DNA from: Canna indica
Lineage: Eukaryota > Streptophyta > Magnoliopsida > Zingiberales > Cannaceae
Direction: 5' to 3'
NCBI GenBank assembly: GCA_034359265.1
Contig: CP136891.1
Coordinates: 60,178,001 to 60,242,000 of the forward strand
Length of the DNA: 64,000 nt
This document shows positions 32,500 to 41,583 of the stretch, one piece after another. Numbering within the stretch: the stretch's first letter is position 1; the number at the start of each line of letters is the position of its first letter. Position numbers and translations under genes: made by a program. The notes under the pieces are model-generated. The model was not told the DNA's origin, ran no database searches, and worked only from the letters and a program-made list of their open reading frames with translations.

Positions 32500-34195
32500 C
32501 AGAAAAATATATAGATAAGCATTCAATGCGCCCACGAATCTTTGGCTAAGGGAGGACACTCATCTAATTCGTGGAAGGAGTAGGCTTGGCTTATTCGAAA
32601 GATATTGTCAGAAAGACTTGCTATATGTGGAGATCCGATCTTGCTTATCTTATGAAATTGCCAATCTCCATAATGCACAGTCGACTCTCCTATCCCTAGC
32701 GTATAAGAAGGAGCCCCACTACGCGGTAATGAAGAACCAGTTTCACCAATGGATATAGCGAAAAAATCGAATGGAGGGAACGGTTCGACTGGCATGTTTG
32801 ACATCTATCTAGCCTACCCCTTCCAAACAAACCTAACGTAAAGAGGCCTGCCTCTACGGTAGCTCGTCGTATCTATGGTTGAGAAAGACCACCAGCTATT
32901 CTTATATGTATCTTTTTGGTAATGTGTAGAAGCAGTTCTAGTTATTCAAATGAGATCTATGACCGATACTTCTAGGATTGGGTGTTGACCTTCTTTCTTT
33001 TTTGATAACCTCAGCCTAGAAGAGAAGGAAGTTTGTTTAGTGAATAGGAGAGACCAAGCCGTAGGACAAGCAGTAAGTTTTGAGGACGAAGGTTCAGTTC
33101 AGTGCTCATCAGCCAAGTGACCTTCATGACCTTTCCCTGCTCTCTAAAACCGCCGCAATTCCATTCTCCAGGAACATCGTAGAAAGAGAAATGCATTGAG
33201 TATTCTTTCTGATCGAGTTTAAGAAATGGCTCCCGCCTACTCTTCCTTTTAGCCAGTTTTAGGTGTTGAAAGTGCTTCCAAAAATATGCTTCACACAACC
33301 CGCCCTTCTCATGTTCGCACTCAAATCAGCTTCTATCTGCAGCATCTCCACTTTCTACTCGACTCTTCACAAAGGCCTCATGCTTCTCCTTTATCGTGGT
33401 AACAGTTCGCAGAGGCGACGCATCCATTCCTTCATTTTGGTTGGTCAGGACTGCTTTAAGAGATGTCTATGCACCGCTATCTTAAAAGACAGGAGATGGT
33501 ATTCGCTCCACTATACAACCATGTCCTCACTGAAAGGAAGCTACCAATCGTACGCCAAGCCCAATGAATGATATAATTGATGAAGTCGTGAAGACAAGGA
33601 CGGAGTTGAATGGGCTATAGTGATCTGAAAAAGACGTGGCAACTGTGAACTTTCCTGCCGTACCTGAACCTTTCAATCCTTATTTCTGTTTCTCCTATTC
33701 TTTTAGCAAGGTGAAGCCTTGGGGAGGAGTCATGTAGGTCGGCAGCATCCCTGTGTTTTCTGCATACCTTGCTTATGGAATGGCAGCCTACCCTATACAA
33801 ACAAGAGAGTATCGACCGGCAGACGAGAAGGCAAAGTCAAAGGAAAGTGGTGCTTCAGCTACAAGAAAGTCTGTCGAACCTTTATTTGGTCAATGCAATC
33901 ATCAAATATTTTCAGTCCAGAAAGAAAGTATTTACTCTCGCTTTTGACTCATATGGGGGACATCAAAAACGTGAAAGAAGCCTGGTTTAGCATCCTGGAA
34001 GGTCGATTGAACCCCCTTGTGAATTACCCAACTCATGTCATGAACGAGCCAAATAGCGCTTTTTTGTCTAGACGGAAACCCCCTCGCTAACGAAATGCTG
34101 TCTCACACCTCTACCTCTACCCAAGGACAGGCGCTATACGGAAACATATTCCCTCTTCTCCTACTACCTCGTACCGGCTCCCAAAGGAAATAGGA
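32500..34195. other. Probable organelle-derived (mitochondrial) insert
   Basis: The base composition changes sharply, from about 20 percent G+C to near-balanced, with a texture typical of plant mitochondrial intergenic DNA. That texture includes words such as AGGCCTGCCTCTACGG and AAAGAAAG and reading frames in all directions without plant codon preference. No mitochondrial gene was recognised; frames at 32523-32804 (-), 33263-33571 (+) and 33719-34090 (+) look like chance or orf-type frames. Direct repeats flank it at 32214-32470 and 34222-34480. The assignment is by composition only. Confidence 0.45.
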
Positions 34196-34221
34196 AAGAT
34201 ATTTAGATCTTCGTATCATTC

Positions 34222-34500
34222 CATATTTTCCTCTTTTTCTAATAAGACAATGGGCAGCGCTGAGCGCAGCTCTAAACGCTGCCCATTTGTACGTTACCGC
34301 TGAGAGAGTGGCTCTTCTCAGCGTGGCTATTTATTAATTATTATTTTTTCTTTTTCTTTTTTTTAAAAAAAATTATTTTATTTTATTCTTAATTCTTATT
34401 TTATCTACTATATTGATGATATAATTTTAGAAAATAAATCTTATAGTTGAAAGTATAAAACATAAAGAAATATAAATGATATATAATGTTAAAAGGTGTA
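34222..34500. repeat. Right copy of repeat flanking the organelle-like insert
   Basis: Matches 32214-32450. It holds a GC-rich palindromic core, ATGGGCAGCGCTGAG...CTCTAAACGCTGCCCAT (34249-34288), then CCGCTGAGAGAGTGG...CTCAGCGTGG. Confidence 0.7.
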
Positions 34501-35144
34501 TATTTATATAATATTTTATTTTATCTTATTTTTCTTTTCTTTACAAGTGGAACATATGAGTTTAGTTAAAAATTTAAAGTTTTCTTTAAAATGTGATAGT
34601 CAAACTTAATTTTTAATGTAGTAAGTTGAACCAGATAAAAAAAGAATTCAATAAATTAATCAAATTATAAAGTCAAATTCTAATAGCTAAATAAGTAAAA
34701 TATAATAATAATGTTATATATTTATTTTTTAAAAAAAATTTAATACTACCAAATTTTAGAATAATGTGAAATTTGAAATCAAAATTTTATAGAAAATAAA
34801 ATAAAAATATGTAAAAATAAAAACAAATACATTTTAAAAACAAAACAAAACAAAGAAGAAAGATATATATATATATATATATAAGAAAAAAAAATTAAAA
34901 AAACTAAAATGAACTTTTTTTAAAACAAAGATTTTTTTGTAAAAAATGAAATAATAATTAAAGTCTATTAAAAAGAAGAAGAAAAACAAAATTAATAACA
35001 AAACAAATAAAAAATAAAAAAAATTAAATAAGGATATAAAATATATAATAAAAGAAAAAGATAAAATAAAATATAATTTTAAAAAGTAAAAAAACAAAGA
35101 AAAAACAACCATTTAAAATAAATAAAATAAAATAAGAATTATAT
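34501..35144. other. AT-rich non-coding DNA
   Basis: Extremely A/T-rich; (AT)n at 34864-34883. Parts resemble 29300-29600. Confidence 0.6.
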
Positions 35145-35405
35145 ATATATGAAAAAAAATACAGCAAAATAATTCGAAAATCAAAATAAGAAAACAAAAA
35201 TGAAGAAAAGGCCGTGATGACAGCACCATATATATATATATATATATATATACAGCAAAATAATTCAAAAACCAAAGTAAGAAAATAAAAAATGAAGAAA
35301 GGGCTGTGATGACAACACTATATATATATATATATATACAGCAAAATAATTCAAAAATCAAAGTAAGAAAACAAATGAAGAAAGGGCTGTGCTGACAGCA
35401 TGTCA
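35145..35405. repeat. Three-unit tandem repeat with embedded (AT)n
   Basis: ACAGCAAAATAATTC starts at 35161, 35252 and 35338, so units are about 91 and 86 bp. Each continues through AAAATCAAA.TAAGAAAA and ends GAAGAAAGGGCTGTGATGACA followed by an (AT)n tract of variable length (35228-35250, 35320-35337). Confidence 0.85.
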
Positions 35406-35535
35406 GCACTGCCCTTTATTTGAAAAATAAAAAAAATACGAGAGAGAGTGAGAAAAAAAAAGGCAGCTACCGCAGTGCTGCCGTATTGAATTAAAAAATA
35501 AAAATAGCGGGCAACACTGAGAGCACTGGACTATG
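35385..35535. repeat. GC-rich palindromic repeat
   Basis: AAAGGGC..TGCTGACAGCATGTCAGCA.TGCCCTTT (35385-35417) is an almost perfect inverted repeat. GGCAGCTACCGCAGTGCTGCC (35461-35482) follows. It is the same style as at 29633 and 34249. Confidence 0.7.
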
Positions 35536-35844
35536 CATGCTATACATAAAATAATCACTGCATTGAAACAGTGATAGACCTTTAACATTAGCTCACTGTG
35601 CATATGGACTATGCATGCTTTCACTCACTTGCAATGAACCATATCAAATTGAAAGCCTGCCTATGAAAAAGGATGAACCCACTGAGTCTGCCTAGCATAC
35701 AATTCCTTCAATAACTTCCCAACCTATTCAAAAAAGGTTACCATGCTTCTCATTTCTGACTTGTTTTCAAAAGCACATATATAATTAACTAGAGCCTTCA
35801 AGGCACCATTATTAGTTCATCATTTTTGGTTTATTAACCTTTAC

Positions 35845-36000
35845 CTTAATATGTGCACATCAATACCACCACTGTAGATTATTTTAACATCTAGCTGATT
35901 GGAATTCATCAACAAAAGAAAGTTAGAAAAAGGATGTTAAATGAGCTAGAAACTAAACATGATTATAGTATTATAGGATAAATGAGCTAGAAACTAAACA
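35845..36000 (-). pseudogene. Sucrose-phosphatase intron/exon piece, inverted
   Basis: The reverse complement matches 8930-9060. It has the same intron words (GTTTAGTTTCTAGCTCATTTAAC, CATCCTTTTTCTAACTTTC) followed by TACAGTGGTGGTATTGATGTGCACATATT, i.e. YSGGIDVHI, where the enzyme has YSGGIDLDI. The fragment then diverges. TTTAGTTTCTAGCTCATTTA is present twice here. It shows that two separate loci in the window took the same part of this gene. Confidence 0.7.
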
Positions 36001-36247
36001 TTAACCACATGAAATTATCTCGGGATAAATATATAGTTCAAAAGCTATTATATGAGTACATGGAACTCTTTAAAATCAAACTATTTTTTGTGGCATTGTC
36101 AAAAACTAGATCCTATTATATATTCTTAAACAACAAGAATGTAATTAAAAAATTATAAAACAAATATCCCTAAAAAAGGGGTTTCAAGCTATAAAAGAAA
36201 TCACTAGATGTACAGCAAATAAAGCACTAGAATGTGATTGTATACCT

Positions 36248-36380
36248 CGTGCTTCCTCATCCCTCAGTTTAGCATCCATCACCTTGCTTGGAGAATACTT
36301 TGGCAGGCTTGAGGGTTCACATTCATATAAGACGTTTTTGTGGACACCTTGATAGCTATGGTTTGTTTTCAATAAACGAA
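36248..36380 (-). pseudogene. Unidentified captured exon
   Basis: Minus-strand frame with clean splice signals (ATATGCAG acceptor, CGAG|GTATAC donor). It reads VRLLKTNHSYQGVHKNVL, then YECEPSSLPKYSPSKVM and DAKLRDEEAR. It looks like a genuine plant exon but I do not recognise the family. Confidence 0.5.
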
Positions 36381-36560
36381 CCTGCATATTCAAACAAAAA
36401 ACCACCCCTCTACTATATGTTTTCTCAACAACCTGGAGGCATCATGGTTTTGGCTTTTCTCTCTTGCTAAACCAATGCATCGATTTTTTTCTAATTACAC
36501 TATAGTTAGTCAACATAATTGCCTTAACTTCATGTGACAGACAAATAGTATCATAATTAC

Positions 36561-36843
36561 CTGATCACAATAATTTGGAGCAAAAAATACGGTAATAAAC
36601 TTTCCACCATGTTCAATCTCATAACCCTCATCCTTAACTTCATGAGACCGAACAACAAGATCTGCGAAAAATGAAGTTTAAGCACAACAATATTCGCACA
36701 TTTTAAGAATCAAACTAAACCATTTCACTATTTTCTGGATAAGAATTAAATGCTACCAAGATTATTTTCTTGAACACCTCGCTTACTGGGGCCTCTTCTT
36801 TGTTGAGGTTGCGGGTCACTCCAAAGCAATTCACACATCAAAC
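36561..36843 (-). pseudogene. Protein phosphatase 5-like exons
   Basis: PP5 is a TPR-containing PPP-family Ser/Thr phosphatase. Exon 36843-36757 reads [20 protein letters not shown], the PPP-family LLWSDP motif. Exon 36663-36561 reads [18 protein letters not shown], then [14 protein letters not shown], the conserved RSHE...G metal/substrate region and APNYC loop. Two adjacent catalytic exons with their intron were captured. The TPR domain, the metal-binding GDxHG and GDxVDRG exons and the C-terminus are missing. Orientation matches the other captured pieces. Confidence 0.82.
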
Positions 36844-37047
36844 CTAGAAGGAATCTATCAAATGTATAATACATGCAGAGGAACATAAATGGCTTCTATA
36901 TCAGGACAGAGTAACACACATAAAACACATGTTATGATGTCAAGTGAAGCTGTAGCTACTCAATTCACTGAATAAAGTGGTGAAGATGAAAAGAAGATGA
37001 AAACTACACCAAGGAAGCAAGCCATTTAGAAAGTTTTCATTTGCATC

Positions 37048-37293
37048 CTACTGATTTTTAAACCATATAAAAGAAAAATTCAAAATATATCTCCTATCAA
37101 TAAATTTGTGTAATAGATTAGCATCTTTAATGCTTGAAGGATTAGAATCAAGAATGATCTTACTATCATTCAAATTTGGGATGTGGGATCCATTTTGATC
37201 TTTCAATGTGGATTTGTAAGTTGAATAACTGCCCAATGCTAGCAATCGACTTGTGCAATCCACTTTAACTTTTTTGGAATGAAGAAAAAACAT
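37048..37293 (-). pseudogene. Unidentified open fragment
   Basis: An 81-residue frame (SRLLALGSYSTYK, IPNLNDSKIILDSNPSS, LLHKFIDRRY) with coding-like composition and no recognised family. It may be a further captured exon between the PP5 and isochorismatase pieces. Confidence 0.3.
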
Positions 37294-37316
37294 TAATTAA
37301 TGGATGACAATATAGA

Positions 37317-37474
37317 GAAGATGTTCCAACAACAACCAAACTCTTGATCCCACGGCTCTGCAAAAGAGAATGAAGGTTTGTGGCAAAGAAAGCACTAAAG
37401 TGTGTCTTAACCAGCTTGTAGTCTCCATCTAAGATTATAAGTCCATCTAGTTCTGCACCGATAGAACCCATCAC
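37317..37474 (-). pseudogene. Isochorismatase/nicotinamidase-like exon
   Basis: Reads GSIGAELDGLIILDGDYKL, VKTHFSAFFATNLHSLLQ and GIKSLVVVG. These match the cysteine-hydrolase fold of the plant isochorismatase family (closest in my recollection to the Arabidopsis At3g16190 type). The usual VQTPNCIRQT block after LVVVG is replaced by TSSLYCHP, so the exon ends or is broken there. A 25-base tandem duplication, GTTCTGCACCG.TAGAACCCATCACT, lies at its upstream edge (37456-37503). Confidence 0.75.
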
Positions 37475-37503
37475 TGTTCTGCACCGCTAGAACCCATCAC
37501 TGA

Positions 37504-38604
37504 TAGAAATGCCTGCAGAAGAGCTCAACGTCTCTTCCAAATGGGTCATGATCTCAAACAACCTACAGTTGTTTGATAATTTATCTTCCATTATTTGGTA
37601 AGATATAGCACAATACTAGATGCAAGGAGCCTGAATGCAATTATAGATGCAGAATGTTAATGCAATACTCAATTCAAAGAGTGGGCAATACTAGAGGGAG
37701 GCATTGAACTTCAAATGCAAAACTAGAAATCCTAATTTAGTTTCCTAGAATCTTATTTTCATTCCAAATTCTATATACAATGATTCAGATGTAACACTAT
37801 TTATATATGGTATCATCTTCAGTCGACAGATATTTATATATGAATGAAATTTTTGAAAAAAATAGTACAATGATACAAAAACTAGCTAAAACTAATAGAA
37901 TTATATAAACATATTGTGGTAGCTAGGTTCAAATTAATTACTAGAAGTTAATCAAGCAAGATTATATATACAATAACGAGTTGTAAATCTCACTTAATTG
38001 AGAAATTAAGCAGATATATAGTTAGATTTCCGAAATGATAGGAATATGAGTAAGATATGAAAATGCATGCAAATACTTAAGATATATAGATGGTAATAAT
38101 AAGAGAAAATCCTCAGTGGTCAACTTCTACTCTATATACTGAAAAAGGCATTCGTCAATATTTTATACATACAATATAGGTAAACAAAAATAAAACTGAA
38201 GAAGAAAATTAAAGGAAGTGTGTAGGTAAAAAACTATGAGAGTCAAAATATGAAAACAATGAGCACTAAATCCCTTTTTAAATTAAGATTCAAACACTTT
38301 TATATATACGTAAAAGGAGAATTAAACTTGTATTGTAGTCACTTAATTCATCAAACGAATTCAACATTGAAACGAGAATTATTTTATCCACGCAATTAAT
38401 TTATGCAAGCTGGCACGCGTACTAGAGAACAAAAACCCTAGTGGAATTTGCTAATATATAGTTTGTGGGGAAATTTAAATTACAGTAAAATGAGATATTT
38501 CCATCAAGGTGTATGTATTGATAATTGCTTTAATAAATAATTGATGAGTCATGAGTTAATTAACCATACAATATCCAACATTAATTCTAAAGCAACACGC
38601 ATAC
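37504..38604. other. Non-coding DNA between captured fragments
   Basis: AT-rich. It may include intron 5 of the captured MADS gene, with its later exons missing. No further exon was recognised. Confidence 0.5.
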
Positions 38605-39765
38605 CTTCTTCTTGTAGGTATCTGTTTGTGTAGAGATCACATGATACTGCAACCAAATCGAAACCATGCAAATATATATTACACTGCAGTTTAATTCTTT
38701 ATTATTTTCGATCTGGAATAAGATAGAGGAATTTGTCCAAATTATACTGCATGCATGAATATAAATGAGAGGTTTATATACTTGGTGAAGAGATACCACA
38801 ATAGCAAAATAATACTTCCCAACTTATGAAACCTCAGGTGCTCCAAACTCCAGAAAGAGATATAAAGCAAGTATATAAGACTTCACCGGCAAATAATGAT
38901 ATCATAATTTCCAAACTTTTGGTTTTAATTATTCCAAAACTAATATTTCAAAATATCTTTGGAAATGTAATGTAAAATATATATCTTTCAAGAAGAAGAA
39001 GAAGGAGCTGGCTCATACTTTTCGATTGCGAACAACCTTGAAAGCTCCATCCAAATTTTGCTCAAGACAGTGCAGTTCCTTGATGTCCATTCCATCAAGG
39101 ATCTTCGCCCATCCTTTGCCTATATATTTACAGCACCAAACAAACAACCTCTTCATAATTAATGCTCATAGGTAATAGAACCTAATATTTCCTTCGGACA
39201 AAAGAAGGTTTAAATGAAGCAAATAAAATAAGGAGAAGGCATCAGCCACTTGATTTCTCTGCGGAGGTTCCTGTTGATCTCCTTCAGATGGTTCAGACTA
39301 TTTTTCATTCTCTACTCAATCACATTCCCAAAAAAAAGAGGAAAAAAAAACAAAACAAAGGCACACATCAGAAATGAAAACTTAGCACAGAAAAAAAAAT
39401 GGAGTTCAGAGATGGATCGATGAAGCAGGTGCTTGCCTCATATTGGGCGCTCCACATGTTGATTCTGATCGCTTGCTGATATCGATCAAAAATCTTCTTT
39501 GTTATGGCCACGACAGTAAGCACTAAGAAACCCTAAATTAAAGAGAACAAGGCAGATCGAAAAAGGAAGGAACCAACACTTACTCAGTGGAGGGGCTGCA
39601 GTAATAGGAGAGCTTGCCGGTGCTGGAAAACATGACGATCGAGACCTCAGCATCGCAGAGAACGGTGAGCTCCCTCGCCTTCTTCATGATCCCCGGCCGC
39701 CTCTTGGAGTAAGTGACCTACCGATTGGTCGGGTTATCAATCTTCCCCCTTCCCAAAGTTGTCAT
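38605..39765 (-). pseudogene. AP3/DEF-like MADS-box gene, exons 1-5
   Basis: B-class floral MADS transcription factor. Exon 1 (39765-39584) reads GRGKIDNPTNR, stop, [20 protein letters not shown], then [20 protein letters not shown], the DNA-binding MADS domain. Exon 2 (about 39500-39437) reads IFDRYQQAIRINMWSAQYE. Exon 3 (about 39300-39240) reads LNHLKEINRNLRREIKW and exon 4 (about 39118-39018) reads ILDGMDIKELHCLEQNLDGAFKVVRNRK, the K domain. Exon 5 (38646-38605) is 42 nt, the usual length, and reads YHVISTQTDTYKKK. Defects are a TAG in place of Q after NPTNR, loss of about five residues (EIKRI type) near the start, and a GC donor after exon 2. The C-terminal exons are absent. Confidence 0.88.
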
Positions 39766-39843
39766 AGATGAGGGCAGTGGCGATGGACCGGCAAACAACC
39801 AGATCGCAATAAGCAAAAGAAAAACCCACCAAATCTCCACAAA

Positions 39844-40455
39844 TCAGAGGCAGCAGAAGCGCTGAGATCTTGCGTTCAGTGAGATCAGATCACCCAAGAG
39901 CGAGGAGCTCCGAGTGGATCTGGGACAAGAAAGCCCTAATCGATACGAGATCTGGTAGTGGAGGTGAAACCCCAGGCCTAATTCTTCTAGGAGAGAGGAC
40001 GGGGCAATTGGATTGGCAAGACGACGTGCATTGAAATGGAAAGTAACCGGCCCTTTGAACCCTAGCAAGCTCAGCTCCCTGACGAGATAAGATGGTGAAG
40101 AAATGACGAAGAAGAAACGCAGAGAGGGATCAACAGGTGAAGTGCAGAGAGGGAGAGGAAAGAAGAAACGACGAAGAGATGGTGAAGAAGAGAGTACTGC
40201 GGAGAATATTTGTAGAGAAAGGAAAGGGCGCAGACGCAAAGGGAAGCGTCGCGCGGTTCGAGAAAAATGGGTGCAAATTTTATCGGAGGGGGAAAATGTC
40301 GCGCAGCTTGAGAAAAAAAATGGGCGCAGAATTTTATCGGTTGGAGGGAAAGGGAGTGATCGGTGGAAAAATAAGAGCGAATACGAGAAAAATAAGGTTT
40401 TATAAATTTTACCAACAAAATATATATTTGTCGGTAATTTTATTGATAATATCAA
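39844..40455 (-). other. Leader region of the CACTA A segment (open but not a recognised protein)
   Basis: A 203-residue minus-strand frame between the CACTA terminus and the MADS start. Its translation is dominated by F, S, L and P from CT-rich DNA and shows no domain. More likely a pyrimidine-rich 5' leader than a gene; the 57786 element has a similar CT-rich leader. Confidence 0.5.
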
Positions 40456-40510
40456 TAAAAATTATTCGTCAGTAATAAATCCGTCGGTGAAACCTTATTT
40501 TCTTGTAGTG
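40380..40510 (-). repeat. CACTA terminal and subterminal repeats
   Basis: The terminus CACTACAAGAAAAT (inverted, ending at 40510) is followed by ACCGACGGAT, TACTGACGAA, ATTACCGACAAAT and TTTTGTTGGTAA units. The three bases outside are ATA. Confidence 0.8.
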
Positions 40511-40984
40511 ATAATTTAAGTGCTCATACTTTATGTTGGATTGCTGAGTTTTTTTCAGGTTGAGTTGAGTACGTGGGCTCGATCAGAGCTCGGCTTGGGT
40601 GTGAATCAAATCGAATTAAGAGGCTAGATGAGATGAGGGTATTCTTGGAAAAAGAAAAAATGAGGGGGAGGATTAAAAACTAGGGGTGAGAAAAAATAAT
40701 TGGTTTTTTGGTTAACTGAAAAATCGGTCCTAAATCGAATCGGTTTTTTCGGTTTCGAATTATATTTTTTTTAAATTCAATTTTCGAATTCAGGTTCGGT
40801 CCGCGGTTTAAAAAGTTCATCGATTTCGATTAATTTTAATGATTTTATTATTCTTTATGATAGCTTCTTGAGTGTTAGTGGTCTGTACTCCTATCTTGAT
40901 ATAAGTTGATTCAAGCCACTAGACAATAGATATATTGTGATCAGTGACCCTATCGGTTTTGATGTCAATAGATATAAATTTTAG
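40511..40984. other. Spacer with a hAT-like TAGGGGTGAG end
   Basis: At 40683, TAGGGGTGAG leads into TTGGTTTTTTGGTTAACTGAAAAATCGG and CGGTTTCGAATT words, like the ends at 23662 and 30346. No opposite end was found, so this is a solitary terminus. Confidence 0.5.
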
Positions 40985-41175
40985 TTGAACCTGGAATTAA
41001 ATTGATTTGGTGCTGAAATTGATTTAGAAGTCCTGGAATTTAGTTTAGTTGATGCTGTAAATAATTTGGCAAATGCAGGAATTAAATTAACTAGGTGCTG
41101 TAATTAATTTGGCGATTGCAGAAATTGATTTTTTTAATGCTGAAATCAATTTATTATTTGCTGGAATTATTTTTG
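40985..41175 (+). repeat. Degenerate 30-35 bp tandem repeat
   Basis: Successive units read GGAATTAAATTGATTTGGTGCT, GAAATTGATTTAGAAGTCCT, GGAATTTAGTTTAGTTGATGCT, AAATAATTTGGCAAATGCA and so on, seven or eight times. Unit cores are [GA]AATT.A.TT.G and TGCTG.AATT. No coding potential. Confidence 0.7.
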
Positions 41176-41234
41176 GTTCAAGTTGAAATTATTCATTGTG
41201 TTGTCCCAAGTCGAGGACCTTGTGAATAAAATAG

Positions 41235-41576
41235 ATATATATATATATATATATAAATATACAAAATTTGAGAAAGGTATCCCATTTGGTACCCCATATA
41301 AGCATCATGTATAGTATTAGGATAATACTATATAGTGTTTGAGAAATGTATTAACTAATATCTGAACTAAAAATAGTACATCATAAGCTATCATAAGCTA
41401 TATTAGTAATACACTTTCAAAGTTCTTCATTAGCATGCACTAGAACTTTATTAGTAATAATCATTGCTATATTATATTATATTATATTATATTATGTTAT
41501 ATTATATTATGTTATATTATATTATACTATATTATGTTATATTATATTATATTATATTATTATTATAGTGTATATT
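41235..41576. repeat. Simple repeats: (AT)n and (TATAT/ATATT)n
   Basis: (AT)n at 41235-41254 and a pentameric TATAT array with occasional TATGT units at about 41468-41571. The sequence between carries a doubled ATAAGCTATC. Confidence 0.9.
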
Positions 41577-41583
41577 ATTATAT

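Larger units (their letters stand above)
35845..40510 (-). mobile_element. CACTA-ended segment with captured host genes (Pack-CACTA A)
   Basis: The right terminus, read inward on the minus strand, is CACTACAAGAAAATAAGG, followed by ACCGACGGAT, TACTGACGAA and ACCGACAAAT repeats. The terminus at 57786 shares these features, so they belong to one CACTA family. Inward on the same strand come a long non-TE leader, five AP3-like MADS exons, an isochorismatase-like exon, PP5-like exons, an unidentified exon and a sucrose-phosphatase piece. No transposase is seen. The left terminus was not found; 35845 is only the last captured fragment. Confidence 0.6.

Noticed and set aside
32523..32804. 93-residue frame in the organelle-like insert as a gene
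   Set aside because: No recognised family and no plant nuclear codon pattern; similar chance frames occur on both strands of the insert.
34834..35409. F/Y/I-rich minus-strand frames as membrane proteins
   Set aside because: Translations of A-rich and (AT)n simple DNA; the repeats explain the apparent hydrophobicity.
39844..40455. 203-residue minus-strand frame as a gene
   Set aside because: Composition is that of CT-rich leader DNA, with overlapping open frames in other registers and no domain.
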